From Diplolepis rosae (Eukaryota; Arthropoda; Insecta; Hymenoptera; Diplolepididae): DNA of 64,000 nucleotides. Made by a program: the position numbers and the translations under genes. The stretch spans positions 2,728,001 through 2,792,000 of the forward strand of contig JAPYXD010000696.1 of NCBI GenBank assembly GCA_030998225.1. Reading direction: 5' to 3'. Positions 54,870-64,000 of the stretch are shown here, one piece after another; positions within the stretch are counted from its first letter, which is position 1; each line of letters begins with the position of its first letter. The notes beneath the pieces are model-generated. The model was not told the DNA's origin. It saw nothing but the letters and a program-made list of their open reading frames with translations, and made no database searches.

Positions 54870-56732
54870 TCAGTCATTATCATCGAAATTATTCTTCTCA
54901 ATATCTTCTTCAAAATTATCATAGTTTATTTCTCTATGGCATGCTAGATCTGTTACTGGTACTTTTTCCTTATATTCTAAATCAGATATGCATTTTGCAT
55001 TCCTTGGTTTAACTAAATTTACTTCAATAATAGTCTTATTACTTATATAATTATGTTCAATATTCTCTACGTCAATAGGATTCCGTGATAAAGCATCTGC
55101 ATTTACATTGGTTTTACCTGCCTTATATGCAACATCAAAATCATACTCTGCCTGATTTAGTTTCCACCTAGTTACTCGAGAGCAAGGAACTTTCGAGTTT
55201 TGAAACCATACTAGTGGTTTATGGTCTGTGACCAAGGTAAATTTTCTTCCGTATAAATAAGGGCGAAAGTATGTTACGCAATAAATAATTGCTAAAGCTT
55301 CTTCTTCGTATGTGTCGTATTCTCTTTCACAGTCATTTAATGATCTAGAAGTATAAGCTATAGGTTTATCTTTACCTATTTTACCTTGTGAAAGTATTCC
55401 ACCTACACTGAGAAAAAAAACATGACTCAGTAGCGTTCGGAAAGGAGTGGTTCATGTCCGATGACGAAAATTGAAAATAGACATCACTGTGTCCTCACTA
55501 GACATGAACCACTCATGTCCAGAGCGTACACACTAATGTCTTAGGCATTAATAACGCGCACAGGACTCAGCGCTGTATAGACAGTAGTCAGTCATTTCCA
55601 GCACCGGAACGACAATGCGCAAAACATTACTGTATATAGTGTCAGTGCTTGAATGTGGAAAGTTACGTCGATTGTGTCTATTGATGATTGGCAGCAAACA
55701 TTTTCAAATATAAAGTGGAAAAGTACACTAAATTTATGGCCACGTATTTTTCATGATAATTGAGTTTCGAGAGCACAATTCTAATCATGGAAACGAGTGG
55801 TAAGTTCGAAATTCCTTCCATAACCTCACTTTTTTGACGTATGCCAATTCTAGTTAGTGACAGAATCAGTGGAATATTCGCCGAGGACGGACATTTCTAC
55901 AAAATAATAATTAACAATTTATAAGCAAAGCAGAATTGGCATATGTCAAAAAAGTGAGGTTATGGGAGGAATTTCGAACTTACCTCTCGTTTCCATGATT
56001 GGAATTGTGCTCTCGAAACTCAATAATCATGAAAAATACGTGGCACTAAATTTAGTATACTTTTTCACTTTATATTTGAAAATTTTTGCTGCTAATCATC
56101 AATAGACACAATCGACGAAATATTCTGCATTCAAGCACTGACACAGTAATGTCTAGCGCATTGTGGTTCCGGTGCTGGACATGACTGACTACTGTCTAGA
56201 CAGTGCTGCGTCCTGTGCGTTATTAATGCCTAAGACATTAGTGTGTACGCTCTGGTCATGAGTGGTTCATGTCTAGCGAGGACACAGTGATGTCTAATTT
56301 CAATTTTCGTCTTCGGACATGAAGCACTCCTTTCTGGACACTACTGAGTCATGTTTTTTTTCTCAGTGTATAGCAAATCCTGACGCATCAGTTGTTAAAA
56401 TTAATATTTTTAGGGTTTTTGCTATCGGAAAATTTTTTACTGCCTCTTGTTTCTTAGGGTCTGGTCGTATTCCTTCCTTGTCTATTATGTGTCCTAAATA
56501 AGCAACTTCTGGGCCTGAAAATTAACACTTATCTGGCTGTAATTTGAGATTTGCTGCACTTAATCTTTCCATTAGTTTGTTAAATTTTTCCTCGTGTTCT
56601 ACTAAAGAATTTGCATATAAAACAATGTCATCTAAGTAGACGAACAATTCAGTTCCTTGAGGTCCTCTTAAAACTGAATCCATTAATCGTTGAAAGGTAG
56701 CAGGTGCGTTTTTTAAACCAAACCCGATTGAA
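54870..56732 (-). pseudogene. Gypsy-B RT palm end and RNase H
   Basis: GLKNAPATFQRLMDSVLRG and the catalytic FVYLDDIVLYAN (~56630), then VAYLGHIIDKEGI. A deletion removes the thumb and joins directly to LTTDASGFAI. There the 963-bp MITE is inserted. RNase H resumes as GGILSQGKIGKDKPIAYTSR, YEEEALAIIYCV and, from 55235, VTDHKPLVWFQNS and VNADALSRNPID. Confidence 0.85.
55406..56368. mobile_element. TA-flanked MITE with ~450-bp inverted arms in Gypsy-B RNase H
   Basis: Both ends read CACTGAGAAAAAAAACATGA inward, flanked by TA (55404-55405, 56369-56370). The arms pair almost to the centre. Removing it joins DASGFAI to GGILSQG in frame. Tc1/mariner-type target; no transposase. Confidence 0.85.
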
Positions 56733-56848
56733 AAACTTTACGTAAAAAATGGCGTAAAAAACGACGTCATGAATTGGGATAGTTTTTTACGTCATTTTTT
56801 ACATTATTTTTTGCGTCATTTTTTACGTCATTTTTACGTCAAGTTTTT
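56733..56848. mobile_element. Short fold-back MITE in Gypsy-B RT
   Basis: ATTGAAAAACTTTACGTAAA at the left and the inverse of ATTGAAAAACTTGACGTAAA at the right, with TACGTCATTTTT repeats between. It splits the RT motif RMPF from FGLKNAPAT. Confidence 0.75.
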
Positions 56849-57272
56849 CAATAGGGAATGGCATACGGTCAAATTCGTAATGGCCATAAGAGATTGAAAA
56901 AGCTGTTTTATGAAAGTCTTCAGAGCTCATTTTTGTTTGATGAAATCCGGAAGCAAGATCAAATACAGAAAAATATTGTGCTGATCCCAATTTATCTAAA
57001 ATATCGATTACATTTGGTAAAGGGTAAGAATCTCCGATTGTTTTTTCATTGAGTTTGCGAAAATCAAGTACATGTTGTTTTTCTTCTTCATTTAAATGAT
57101 CTAATCTTAATAATTCTTTAATTGCGTTTTCACGATTCTTATTCGAAATATTGAATTATTGGTGATGATCAATTGTTTGTGGAATCTAATTAATTAAATC
57201 ATTAAAAATTTGTTGTGAAAAATTAAGTTTTTCATTTCCTAATTTTAATTTTCTGTCATTCTGATTTATTGT
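56849..57272 (-). pseudogene. Gypsy-B RT fingers and palm start
   Basis: Minus strand shows KENHVLDFRKLNEKT-like text (VIDFRKLN region near 57060), then VFDLASGFHQTKMSSEDFHK with the first catalytic Asp and SYGHYEFDRMPF at the MITE border. Confidence 0.7.
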
Positions 57273-57890
57273 TTACTCATGTATTGATAGTTCTTCAAAG
57301 TCTACCATTTCAACAGTTGGTATAGTTAATCTTTGGGGTTGTGTATTTGTATTGAGTATTTTCAGGTATGCTTTACTGTTGTTATTAGAAAAAATTGCGT
57401 TTCCTAGGTATATTCCATTGCAAAAATTTATTTGTGGAATGAATCCCTGTTTTTCTTCACTGTTTTTTATTCTTACATAAAAATCTGAAATTGTTCTTGC
57501 TGGTACCAATATAGTTTGCTGCATTTCAAAGAGATAAACTTCATTATGAATTTCAAGTTGTTTCTCTGCATAATTAATTTTTGCATTAGTGTTTCTGAAA
57601 AATTCTTTACCTAGTATACCATCATGTTCGATAGGTACTTCGTTCGGTATTATGTTGAGGGTTGTCAGGTAGCCGAAAATATCGGTCGTTATCTGGCCGA
57701 GTGTAAATACAGGGTGTTCATTTATGCCCGTTCGTTTTAAGCATTCGTATTTATTTATATTTACGTTTGTTTTAACTGCTTGTTGTTTCATTAAATTCGA
57801 TCCGGCTCCTGTATCCATCATCATGTGTATAGGATTTTTCAATCCTTCAGCTGATAAAATTATATGAGGGATTGTATTACTTGTACTCAA
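57273..57890 (-). CDS. Gypsy-B protease region
   Basis: 205 clean codons. The retropepsin active site is HMMMDTGAGSNLMK (residues ~22-35) and the second block is HDGILGKEFFRN (~90-101). The remainder leads toward RT. In the element this is part of Gag-Pol; it begins in a different frame from gag, as usual. The 618-bp frame has no stop, so this part has decayed little. Confidence 0.85.
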   Translation of the reverse strand: MSTSNTIPHIILSAEGLKNPIHMMMDTGAGSNLMKQQAVKTNVNINKYECLKRTGINEHPVFTLGQITTDIFGYLTTLNIIPNEVPIEHDGILGKEFFRNTNAKINYAEKQLEIHNEVYLFEMQQTILVPARTISDFYVRIKNSEEKQGFIPQINFCNGIYLGNAIFSNNNSKAYLKILNTNTQPQRLTIPTVEMVDFEELSIHE

Positions 57891-57938
57891 ATTGCCTTTT
57901 CAGTTTTATTTTCGATCAAATTAGGTGTATTCAATTGT

Positions 57939-58636
57939 TCATTTGAGCCCTCCTTTGTGCACCTTTGTTTCGGGAAGGGCATTGGAGTTTTCCTGATGAT
58001 TAAATTCTTGTTCTTGGAATTTTTGTTGTTGTTGTGTTTGCTGTGGTAATTGTTGATTAGTATTTATTTTTTTGTTACATTTCCTAGATGTATGTCCTGG
58101 TGTATTGCACGAATAGCAAATAAGTTCAAAATTTTGACCTTGATTTGGGTTTTGATTAAAATTTGAATTTTTATTTCTATTTTGATTGCGACCTGCATTA
58201 TAATTTGGTCTTTGATTAAAATAGGGATTATGATTAAAATTTCTTCCTTGATTAGAATTTTGACTTTCATTGAAATTCTGACCTTGATTGACGGTTCTAT
58301 TGAAACTTGGATTTTGATTGAAGTTCCTGTTAAAATTCGAATTTTGGTTAAAATTTTGACTAGGATTATTTTGATTGCAATTGCGATACATATTTTGATT
58401 GTTATTTCGATTGAAGTTTTGATTTTGGTTAAATCTATTTCCCTGGGAAAAATTAGGGCGAGACGGGAAACTATTCACATTCCTATTGTCGCTTCTACTC
58501 TCTTGTTGACTGAGGTTCTACACCTGGTATCTCTGTGGGGGACTCCACTGCGCTCCATGACCTTGCATATTTCCCTGGTATTGATTATTTTGACTAGTCA
58601 AATTATTTCTAAACCATTGACATATAGAAATGGACT
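57939..58636 (-). pseudogene. Gypsy-B Gag, C-terminal nucleocapsid region
   Basis: 58478-57939 encodes 179 codons of Asn/Gln/Phe repeats (NFNQN-type units) and one CCHC knuckle, CYSCNTPGHTSRKC. A Gln-rich tail ends at KVHKGGLK. Upstream, after one stop, the same frame continues as WFRNNLTSQNNQYQGNMQGH to 58636, where Gag is cut off next to the P-like element. The N-terminal capsid half is missing. Confidence 0.8.
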
Positions 58637-58842
58637 GCTAATCCAATGGGGGGAACGCGAATCTCAAATCAGACAGAGAAGGGAGAGAGCGGTAATATCT
58701 CTCTCTCTATCTGCTCTAAAGTGATTGGTTGAAAATGAATTGGCGCGACGGAGCTCAGGATTGTAGCTTGTACCTCATATAACCCTAGTATTACTTTGCC
58801 GCTTTACCCTAGTCATGTTATTATAAAAAATATATATTTAAA
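58637..58842. other. 5' border region of the P-like element
   Basis: GC-richer DNA (GGGAACGCGAATCTC..., CTCTCTCTCTATCTG) and an AT-rich TATA-like run at 58817-58835 just before the first exon. Terminal repeats not resolved. Confidence 0.35.
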
Positions 58843-59896
58843 ATGACAGTGACATGTATTGTTTGTTGCCGGGTGCAAAACTTAAATAGAAATTTAATGT
58901 TTCATAGGTAAGTAAAGTCTGTTATATCTGTAAAAAATAATTAAGAACTTATAACCTCAAACTATAAAAAATCTTTCTAAAATATTTCTATACATTATAA
59001 AGATGATAACGTTCTATAATTAGAGATAGAAGTTTAAAAATTAAAGAAATTGAATAAATATAAGCTCATTACATAAAATTTATAATTATCGTATCTTCTA
59101 ATTTTCTATTATATTCCCGAAAAATGATAGCAGAAAGAAATAATGGTGCAGTGAAAATACGAAGAAGTAAGTATTTTCGGAATTTATACGATCAACTTTT
59201 ATTAAATAAAATAAGTAACCTTTTAAAAATAAATATATACTCTTACAGGAGACTTGCTGGTGATGCAAATGATACAAAAATTCCTGTAAGATTTAAAAAC
59301 ATAGAAAAAGTTAATTGGGAACATATCAAAGATTCACCCAACTGCCCCTCGATGGGGCAAAAGAAACCATAAATAATTTACAGAAGAAGCTCAAAGTAGA
59401 AAGATGTCCAAATTGGCGGACCAGGCAAAAAATCAAAACTTTCAAATCATTAATGAAAGATTTAAGGGAGCAGAAATTGTTGAAATTGGAGGTAATATTT
59501 CTTAATTCTGTCACTTCAAGGTAGCCGCTTGTTATTTTTTTATTGCCTGTTAATAAAAAATTTTCAATTCATAGAATAAAATGGCATCTCTATATAAAGT
59601 GGGTTTTTTTCATGGCTTGTGAATTACAAGAGCTGAAAGGATACATTCCACCAAGTTTCTAATTCAATGTATACTGCATAATAATGCATTCAAACGGATA
59701 CTGGAAAAAAATAATTTTTTGAATATTTTTTTAATTTCGATTTTTTTTTTATAAAATTAGGTTTCAATTTATATACAAATGGAATAATTGTGATTTTTTA
59801 TAAATATATAATATACACATTTCTATACATATTCTTTTATATACTTCGATTTTTTATGTATCAAATCAGAGTTTAATTGTACACATCTGCTTTCTC

Positions 59897-59992
59897 AAAT
59901 GAAAACGTAGGTAGTCGCATCCGCCGTAAAGTTGCCGAGCGTTCAGGTGACTCTCGCCTTTACTGCGCATGTGACTTACTACGTTTTCATTT
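59897..59992. mobile_element. 96-bp palindromic MITE in a P-like intron
   Basis: AAATGAAAACGTAGGTAGTC at the left and its inverse GACTTACTACGTTTTCATTT at the right; the centre is GC-rich. Confidence 0.6.
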
Positions 59993-60014
59993 GGAACAGC
60001 AGGGGTCAATCTTT

Positions 60015-60155
60015 TATTATTATAACATCATATATAATATTATAATATAATTAATTATAATAATTATTTATTATATATAATATTATATATAATAATTATA
60101 ATATATAACCTAATTTATATTAATTAGTTAATTAATTAAATTATTTATTACATAT
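60015..60155. repeat. TATAAT-rich low-complexity tract
   Basis: Repeated TATAATATTA and TTAATTA words, no GC pairs for long stretches; probably intronic. Confidence 0.7.
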
Positions 60156-62276
60156 TTTTCTACTAGAATTAAGCTTTAAATATACATGAACGTATGTGTA
60201 GAAATTATTAGAACGTCGAATTTATTTTTTAAGAAAGATATAACAAAATTATGTCTCGTTATATTGTATTTCAGAAATCGGTATCCCCTGTCATGGAAGC
60301 AATGCTAAGGCAAATGCTCGAGAAAAAGAAGAAGCGCCCATTCTCTACATCTCTAAAATCCTTCGCTACTACGTTGCATTTTTATTCTCCCAAGGCCTAT
60401 GATTACGTTCGAATAAATTTTTTAAACTACTTGCCTCATCCAAGCACCATTAGGCAGTGATATCAATACCTGGACGATTCTCCTGTTATCTGCTCAGAAG
60501 CTATATTAACTCTACGAGAGAAAGTTGAGAGCAAAAAAAAAACAAATAAAAAGATCTTTGTTAATTCTACAGTTGACGACATGCACATAAAAAAACACAT
60601 TGAATAAAATGGAAAAAAGTTTACAGGATATGAAGATTTTGGACTGAATATTCTTCCAGGTAAGAGATCAGTAGGTCACGAAAGCGTTGAACCCAAGGAA
60701 GCAACCAATGCTATGGTGGTTATGGCAGTCGGTGTAAATGAAAACTTTAAGATCGCTGTAGGCTACTTTTTAATAAATTCTTTAAATGGTCAACAAAGAG
60801 ACGAATTGATAAAAAAATATTTAATCGACTAGAGTCTGCAGGTGTCGAAACAGTTGAATTAACATTCGATGGAACATCATCGAATTTCACCATGGGTGAA
60901 GCTCTTCGAGCCAAATTAAAAAAGCTAGATGGTTTGCAATCTTATTTCTTGCATCCAAGTAGTGGAAAAAAAGTTTTTATTATTTTGGATGCATGTCATA
61001 TGATAAAGTTAGTAAGGAATGTTATGGGAAATACAGATCTTATTTATGAATGTGATCCAAGCTGTAATAAAGAAATGACTGTGATAATGCAACTAAAGTT
61101 ACAGGAAAAGAGAATATTTCATGGAAATATATTGAAAAGCTAGTCCAAGTACAAGAGGCGCAAGGCTTGCACGCCGCTACAACAGTTCGTCGGAGACACT
61201 TGAATTTTCGCAAGGAGAAAATGAAAGTAAAACTAGCTGTTCAATTTTTAAGCGCAAGCGTGGCAAGTATTCTTAGATATTTGAAACGAATCCTACGTCT
61301 TCCTCAATTTCAACAATGTGAAGCAACAGCAAACTTTTGCCAGATTTTTAATGACATTTTTGATCGTCTAAATTCTCGAAACAATTTATGTAAAGTTGCA
61401 TCTAAACGATGTATTGATAAACAAAATATCGATGAAATTCGATTAAAATTTTTTCTTATATGGAATATATTTCTAGATTGAAGATAAATGATAAATTCGT
61501 CGCAACTACTGAAAAGAAAACAGGTTTTATAGGGCTCATGATCACGATGATTATATTGCATTTACGATGAATATATTGCTGCCGGTGACTCCAGCTTTAC
61601 GAATCTGCTTATGTATAAACTTTCTCAGGACCACCTGGAACTGTTTTTTTCTGTCATTCGAAGTAGAAGCGGCCACAACAACAACCTTACGACAATGCAG
61701 TTTGAAAGTGCATTTAAGAAATTCATACCGAATTAAAAGGATCTGAATTTGCTAACAGCACAATTATTGAAAATACTCCTTTCTTACACCTAACCAGAAA
61801 AAAATTCAGCAAAAAAAATGAAGGATTCGATAGCATAGGAGAAATTAATGTGGCACAGCTAATGGCGAAAGATATTTTAGTGGAACATGATTACTATGTT
61901 AAAGACGTCTTCCATAATAGTAACACGCAGTACATCGAAGATGTAATTGGGTATATTGCTGGCAGAGAGGCAATTTCGATCAACAAACATTCTAAGAAAT
62001 AAGAATGTTCACCATTACTTAATGGTAATGACCTTAAGGAACATCGAGCCTCCCATATTGCCCGAAAATAGTGAACACATGTTCGAACAAGGCTTTCTTG
62101 AGGATCATAGAACGCAAGTCATAAAATTAATTATTTTGAAATATTTAACACTTCGACTGAGACATCCGACGACTGGAAAAAACGGCGTAGAAATTAGAAT
62201 AAGACATCAATCAACAAAAACCATTCTCTTAAAAATCAGTAAAGAGAAGCATCAATGTCTCTCTGTATCTATATGA

Positions 62277-64000
62277 AAATCATCAAATAAACTTGCGTTA
62301 ATTATGTCATGAATCATTATCTATTTCTTACATATATTTATATCATTATTTACGTTTGAAAAAACTTAATAAAAATACTTTCATTTTATAATATTTCAAA
62401 ATTATGCTTTTTCGTGCAAAAATTTAAGCAAAAGAGGAAGGCTAAGTCATCGTAATTTATTAGGACTTACCTAACAATGCAGGTAATTATAATTTCGGAC
62501 TATTTGTCAAAAAGGGTTTGCAACTTTTTAAATATAATTCTAATATTTTGTAATGATATACTTAATTTCGAATATATGGCACCCCTTCGGCACCAAGCTT
62601 CCATCAGTAATTTTCTTTAAAACTTGAGAAACTCAAATTTAGGAGTAACGACAGCCAAAGTTAGTTTTGCAGGCGCCAGACCGACTTGGTCAACTCAATC
62701 AAAATACCCAAAAAGGTTAAGGCGACAGGTTCGAGAGCGGGGGGGGGGGGGAGGTTCCTGGTGAAGAATTGATGTACCGGCAAACTCGGCTAGCCCAGCT
62801 CGATTCGGTAGAGTAGAGGAGGTCCCCGAACTGGAGAAGGTCACGGAAAAGGTTTTTAACCTATAAAGAGGATAGATAAGCACAAAGTTGTTATAAAATT
62901 CATGGACAATTTATTAAATCTTTAACGGCACCTTTAAAACCCGACAATGTTTCGCATCTAATCTAGATTATCTACGGGGGGCGATACACAAAAAATGGGG
63001 AGGGGGGCGGGGTCGAAATTACTTTAGGTCAAATAAAATTATAAAATAATTTTAAAAAAGGGTTTAGGGGGGGGGGGATAACCCGTGAGGTTAGGCCACT
63101 CTGTCCGGTACTATGGGACTGGGTCGAGAATTTGTCAAAACTACAAAATGAGGGGGGGGGGGGCGTAAGAGTCGAAATAAAATAAAATATCACAATTAAT
63201 CAATTATCACAACAGATCAAATATTACAATAAATCAAATATTATATGAAGGCCCAATCCAGAAATCAAACTAGCCACGTGTGACCATCAAAAAGAGCAAG
63301 AAAAAGGGGGCTTTACCCAATGGATACTAACCGTCTCGCCTCGGGAAAACGATCCCGGGCACGAGCGAGGTTATGCAATTAAATGTTAACAACAAGAAAA
63401 GGGAGATAATCACGTACGGTGGGATTTCTGGTTAGAGTCGAAATATGAGGAAAACTTCACCTCGCTAAAGTCCTTAAGGTCCAACACAAATTCACTATTA
63501 AACAAGAACGCTTCATTTAATTCCTGGTGTACGATCCAGGATCCTCAGTGGCTGCCGACAGAGTAGAACGATGCTGTCGCTTGCCGGCGGCTCGTGCCTT
63601 GCGGTTACCTCTCCTACCGCTGGTTCCTCGCGCTGATTAGCTGGTGGCTCGCCACTATGATGTCGAAGCATAGACGTATGTCAGGAACGTATTGACAGGG
63701 AGTTTGCAGTGCCCCAACGTCCTTATTCCCTTCCCTGATTTCTGGGCCGAGACTGGAGTTTCCCATGACTCGGTCTACGTAGTTCCACACCAGGTGGAGG
63801 AGTCATCCAGGATCCTTGTGGCAGAAATCACAGCGCAGGTCCTGACGGCATCTTCGTAGCGTGCCCAGTACATGGATTGACGGCGGTGGCGATGGGTCGA
63901 ACCCAGGAAACAAAACACCATTCACTTGCGTTAAATTTGAATGGGCTTTGAGGTGTTCTGAATTGCGTAACTGTCACTGGAATTTCAGCATTAACAGATT
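62277..64000. other. No identifiable gene; poly-G runs and LTR-like DNA
   Basis: 62277-62600 is AT-rich and probably the 3' border of the P-like element. 62640-64000 is GC-richer, with G runs at 62739-62751, 63067-63077 and 63152-63163. On the minus strand 63870-63500 several frames are open for 50-80 codons (for example RRCRQDLRCDFCHKDPG), but none matches a family I know. It could be the edge of another retroelement running off the window. Confidence 0.35.

Larger units (their letters stand above)
51824..58636 (-). mobile_element. Gypsy-B retrotransposon
   Basis: gag (58636-57939), protease (57890-57273), RT-RNase H (~57270-54870), linker and integrase (to 52235) and a third frame (52218-51824), all on the minus strand. 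Three inverted-repeat inserts lie inside (54036-54245, 55406-56368, 56733-56848). Many stops; inactive. LTRs not identified. Confidence 0.8.
58843..62276 (+). pseudogene. P-element/THAP9-like transposase, multi-exon, decayed
   Basis: Exon 1 (58843-58907) encodes MTVTCIVCCRVQN... and LMFHR, the start of a THAP zinc finger, then GTAAGT. A coiled-coil exon ends ~59491 (TRQKIKTFKSLMKDLREQKL). An acceptor at 60272 precedes the core: HFYSPKAYDYVR, LPHPSTIR, VDDMHIKKHIE, GYFLINSLNGQQRDELI, VELTFDGTSSNFTMGEALRA and VFIILDACHMIKLVRN. Further blocks are LHAATTVRRRHLNFRKEKMK, LPQFQQCEATANFC, YKLSQDHLELFFSVIRSRSG and NNNLTTMQFESAFKKF, ending with YIEDVIGYIAG. All are conserved in P/THAP9 transposases and in order. 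At least six stops or shifts show it is dead. Confidence 0.85.

Noticed and set aside
58182..58724. 180-codon plus-strand frame rich in Ile
   Set aside because: Antisense of the Asn/Gln repeats of Gypsy-B Gag.
63880..63920. Possible tRNA box B (GGTTCGACCC on the minus strand)
   Set aside because: No matching box A, acceptor stem or cloverleaf around it.

Overview
The window is eukaryotic, AT-rich and made almost entirely of transposable elements in various stages of decay. The element mix points to an insect genome: an errantivirus-like LTR element with an env-like frame and a tRNA-Arg primer site, P/THAP9, DD41D Tc1-mariner and long-repeat hAT DNA transposons, a Polinton-type DNA polymerase, and an R1-type LINE. 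The order cannot be told from the sequence. The only host-like coding sequences are a broken double-stranded-RNA-binding-domain gene (2124-3525, minus) and a possible first exon (43607-43669, minus).

Layout. 1-7745: two small unassigned frames, a 167-bp tandem repeat, the dsRBD gene split by a 1-kb DNA element, a Cys-rich frame, and a Tc1-mariner DD41D transposase with one stop codon. 7746-42827: one old Gypsy retrotransposon (called Gypsy-A here, plus strand). Its reading frames resume across five insertions: (1) a Penelope/retrozyme-like array in gag (8270-9977); (2) a gag-deleted errantivirus-like element (11385-23378, minus), whose 3' LTR was later split by a 7.3-kb hAT with 2.3-kb inverted arms, itself carrying a TTAA MITE and an R1 LINE tail; (3) a second Penelope/retrozyme-like array in the reverse transcriptase (23531-27693); (4) a 9.45-kb inverted-repeat element in RNase H (28439-37888), carrying Polinton DNA polymerase remnants and a Mutator-like transposase joined to a DEDD exonuclease; (5) a 3.5-kb fold-back element near the integrase C-terminus (39054-42590), carrying a TA-flanked MITE. 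Target-site duplications support most of these borders.

42828-46513: promoter-like DNA, the candidate exon and a repeat of ATCGATAT motifs. 46514-50306: a 5'-truncated R1-type LINE. 51824-58636: a second Gypsy (Gypsy-B, minus) with gag, protease, RT, RNase H, integrase and a short third frame, broken by three short inverted-repeat inserts. 58843-62276: a decayed P/THAP9-like transposase with recognisable exons. 62277-64000: no identifiable gene, several poly-G runs.

The most unusual system is the 1,224-bp repeated unit in the two arrays. It has no detectable protein of its own but carries a hammerhead-ribozyme-like core in every copy. The units lie head to tail with an inverted truncated partner, and 12-17 bp target duplications flank each array. 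That arrangement is typical of Penelope-like retroelements, so the family looks like a non-autonomous, ribozyme-bearing (retrozyme-like) derivative.
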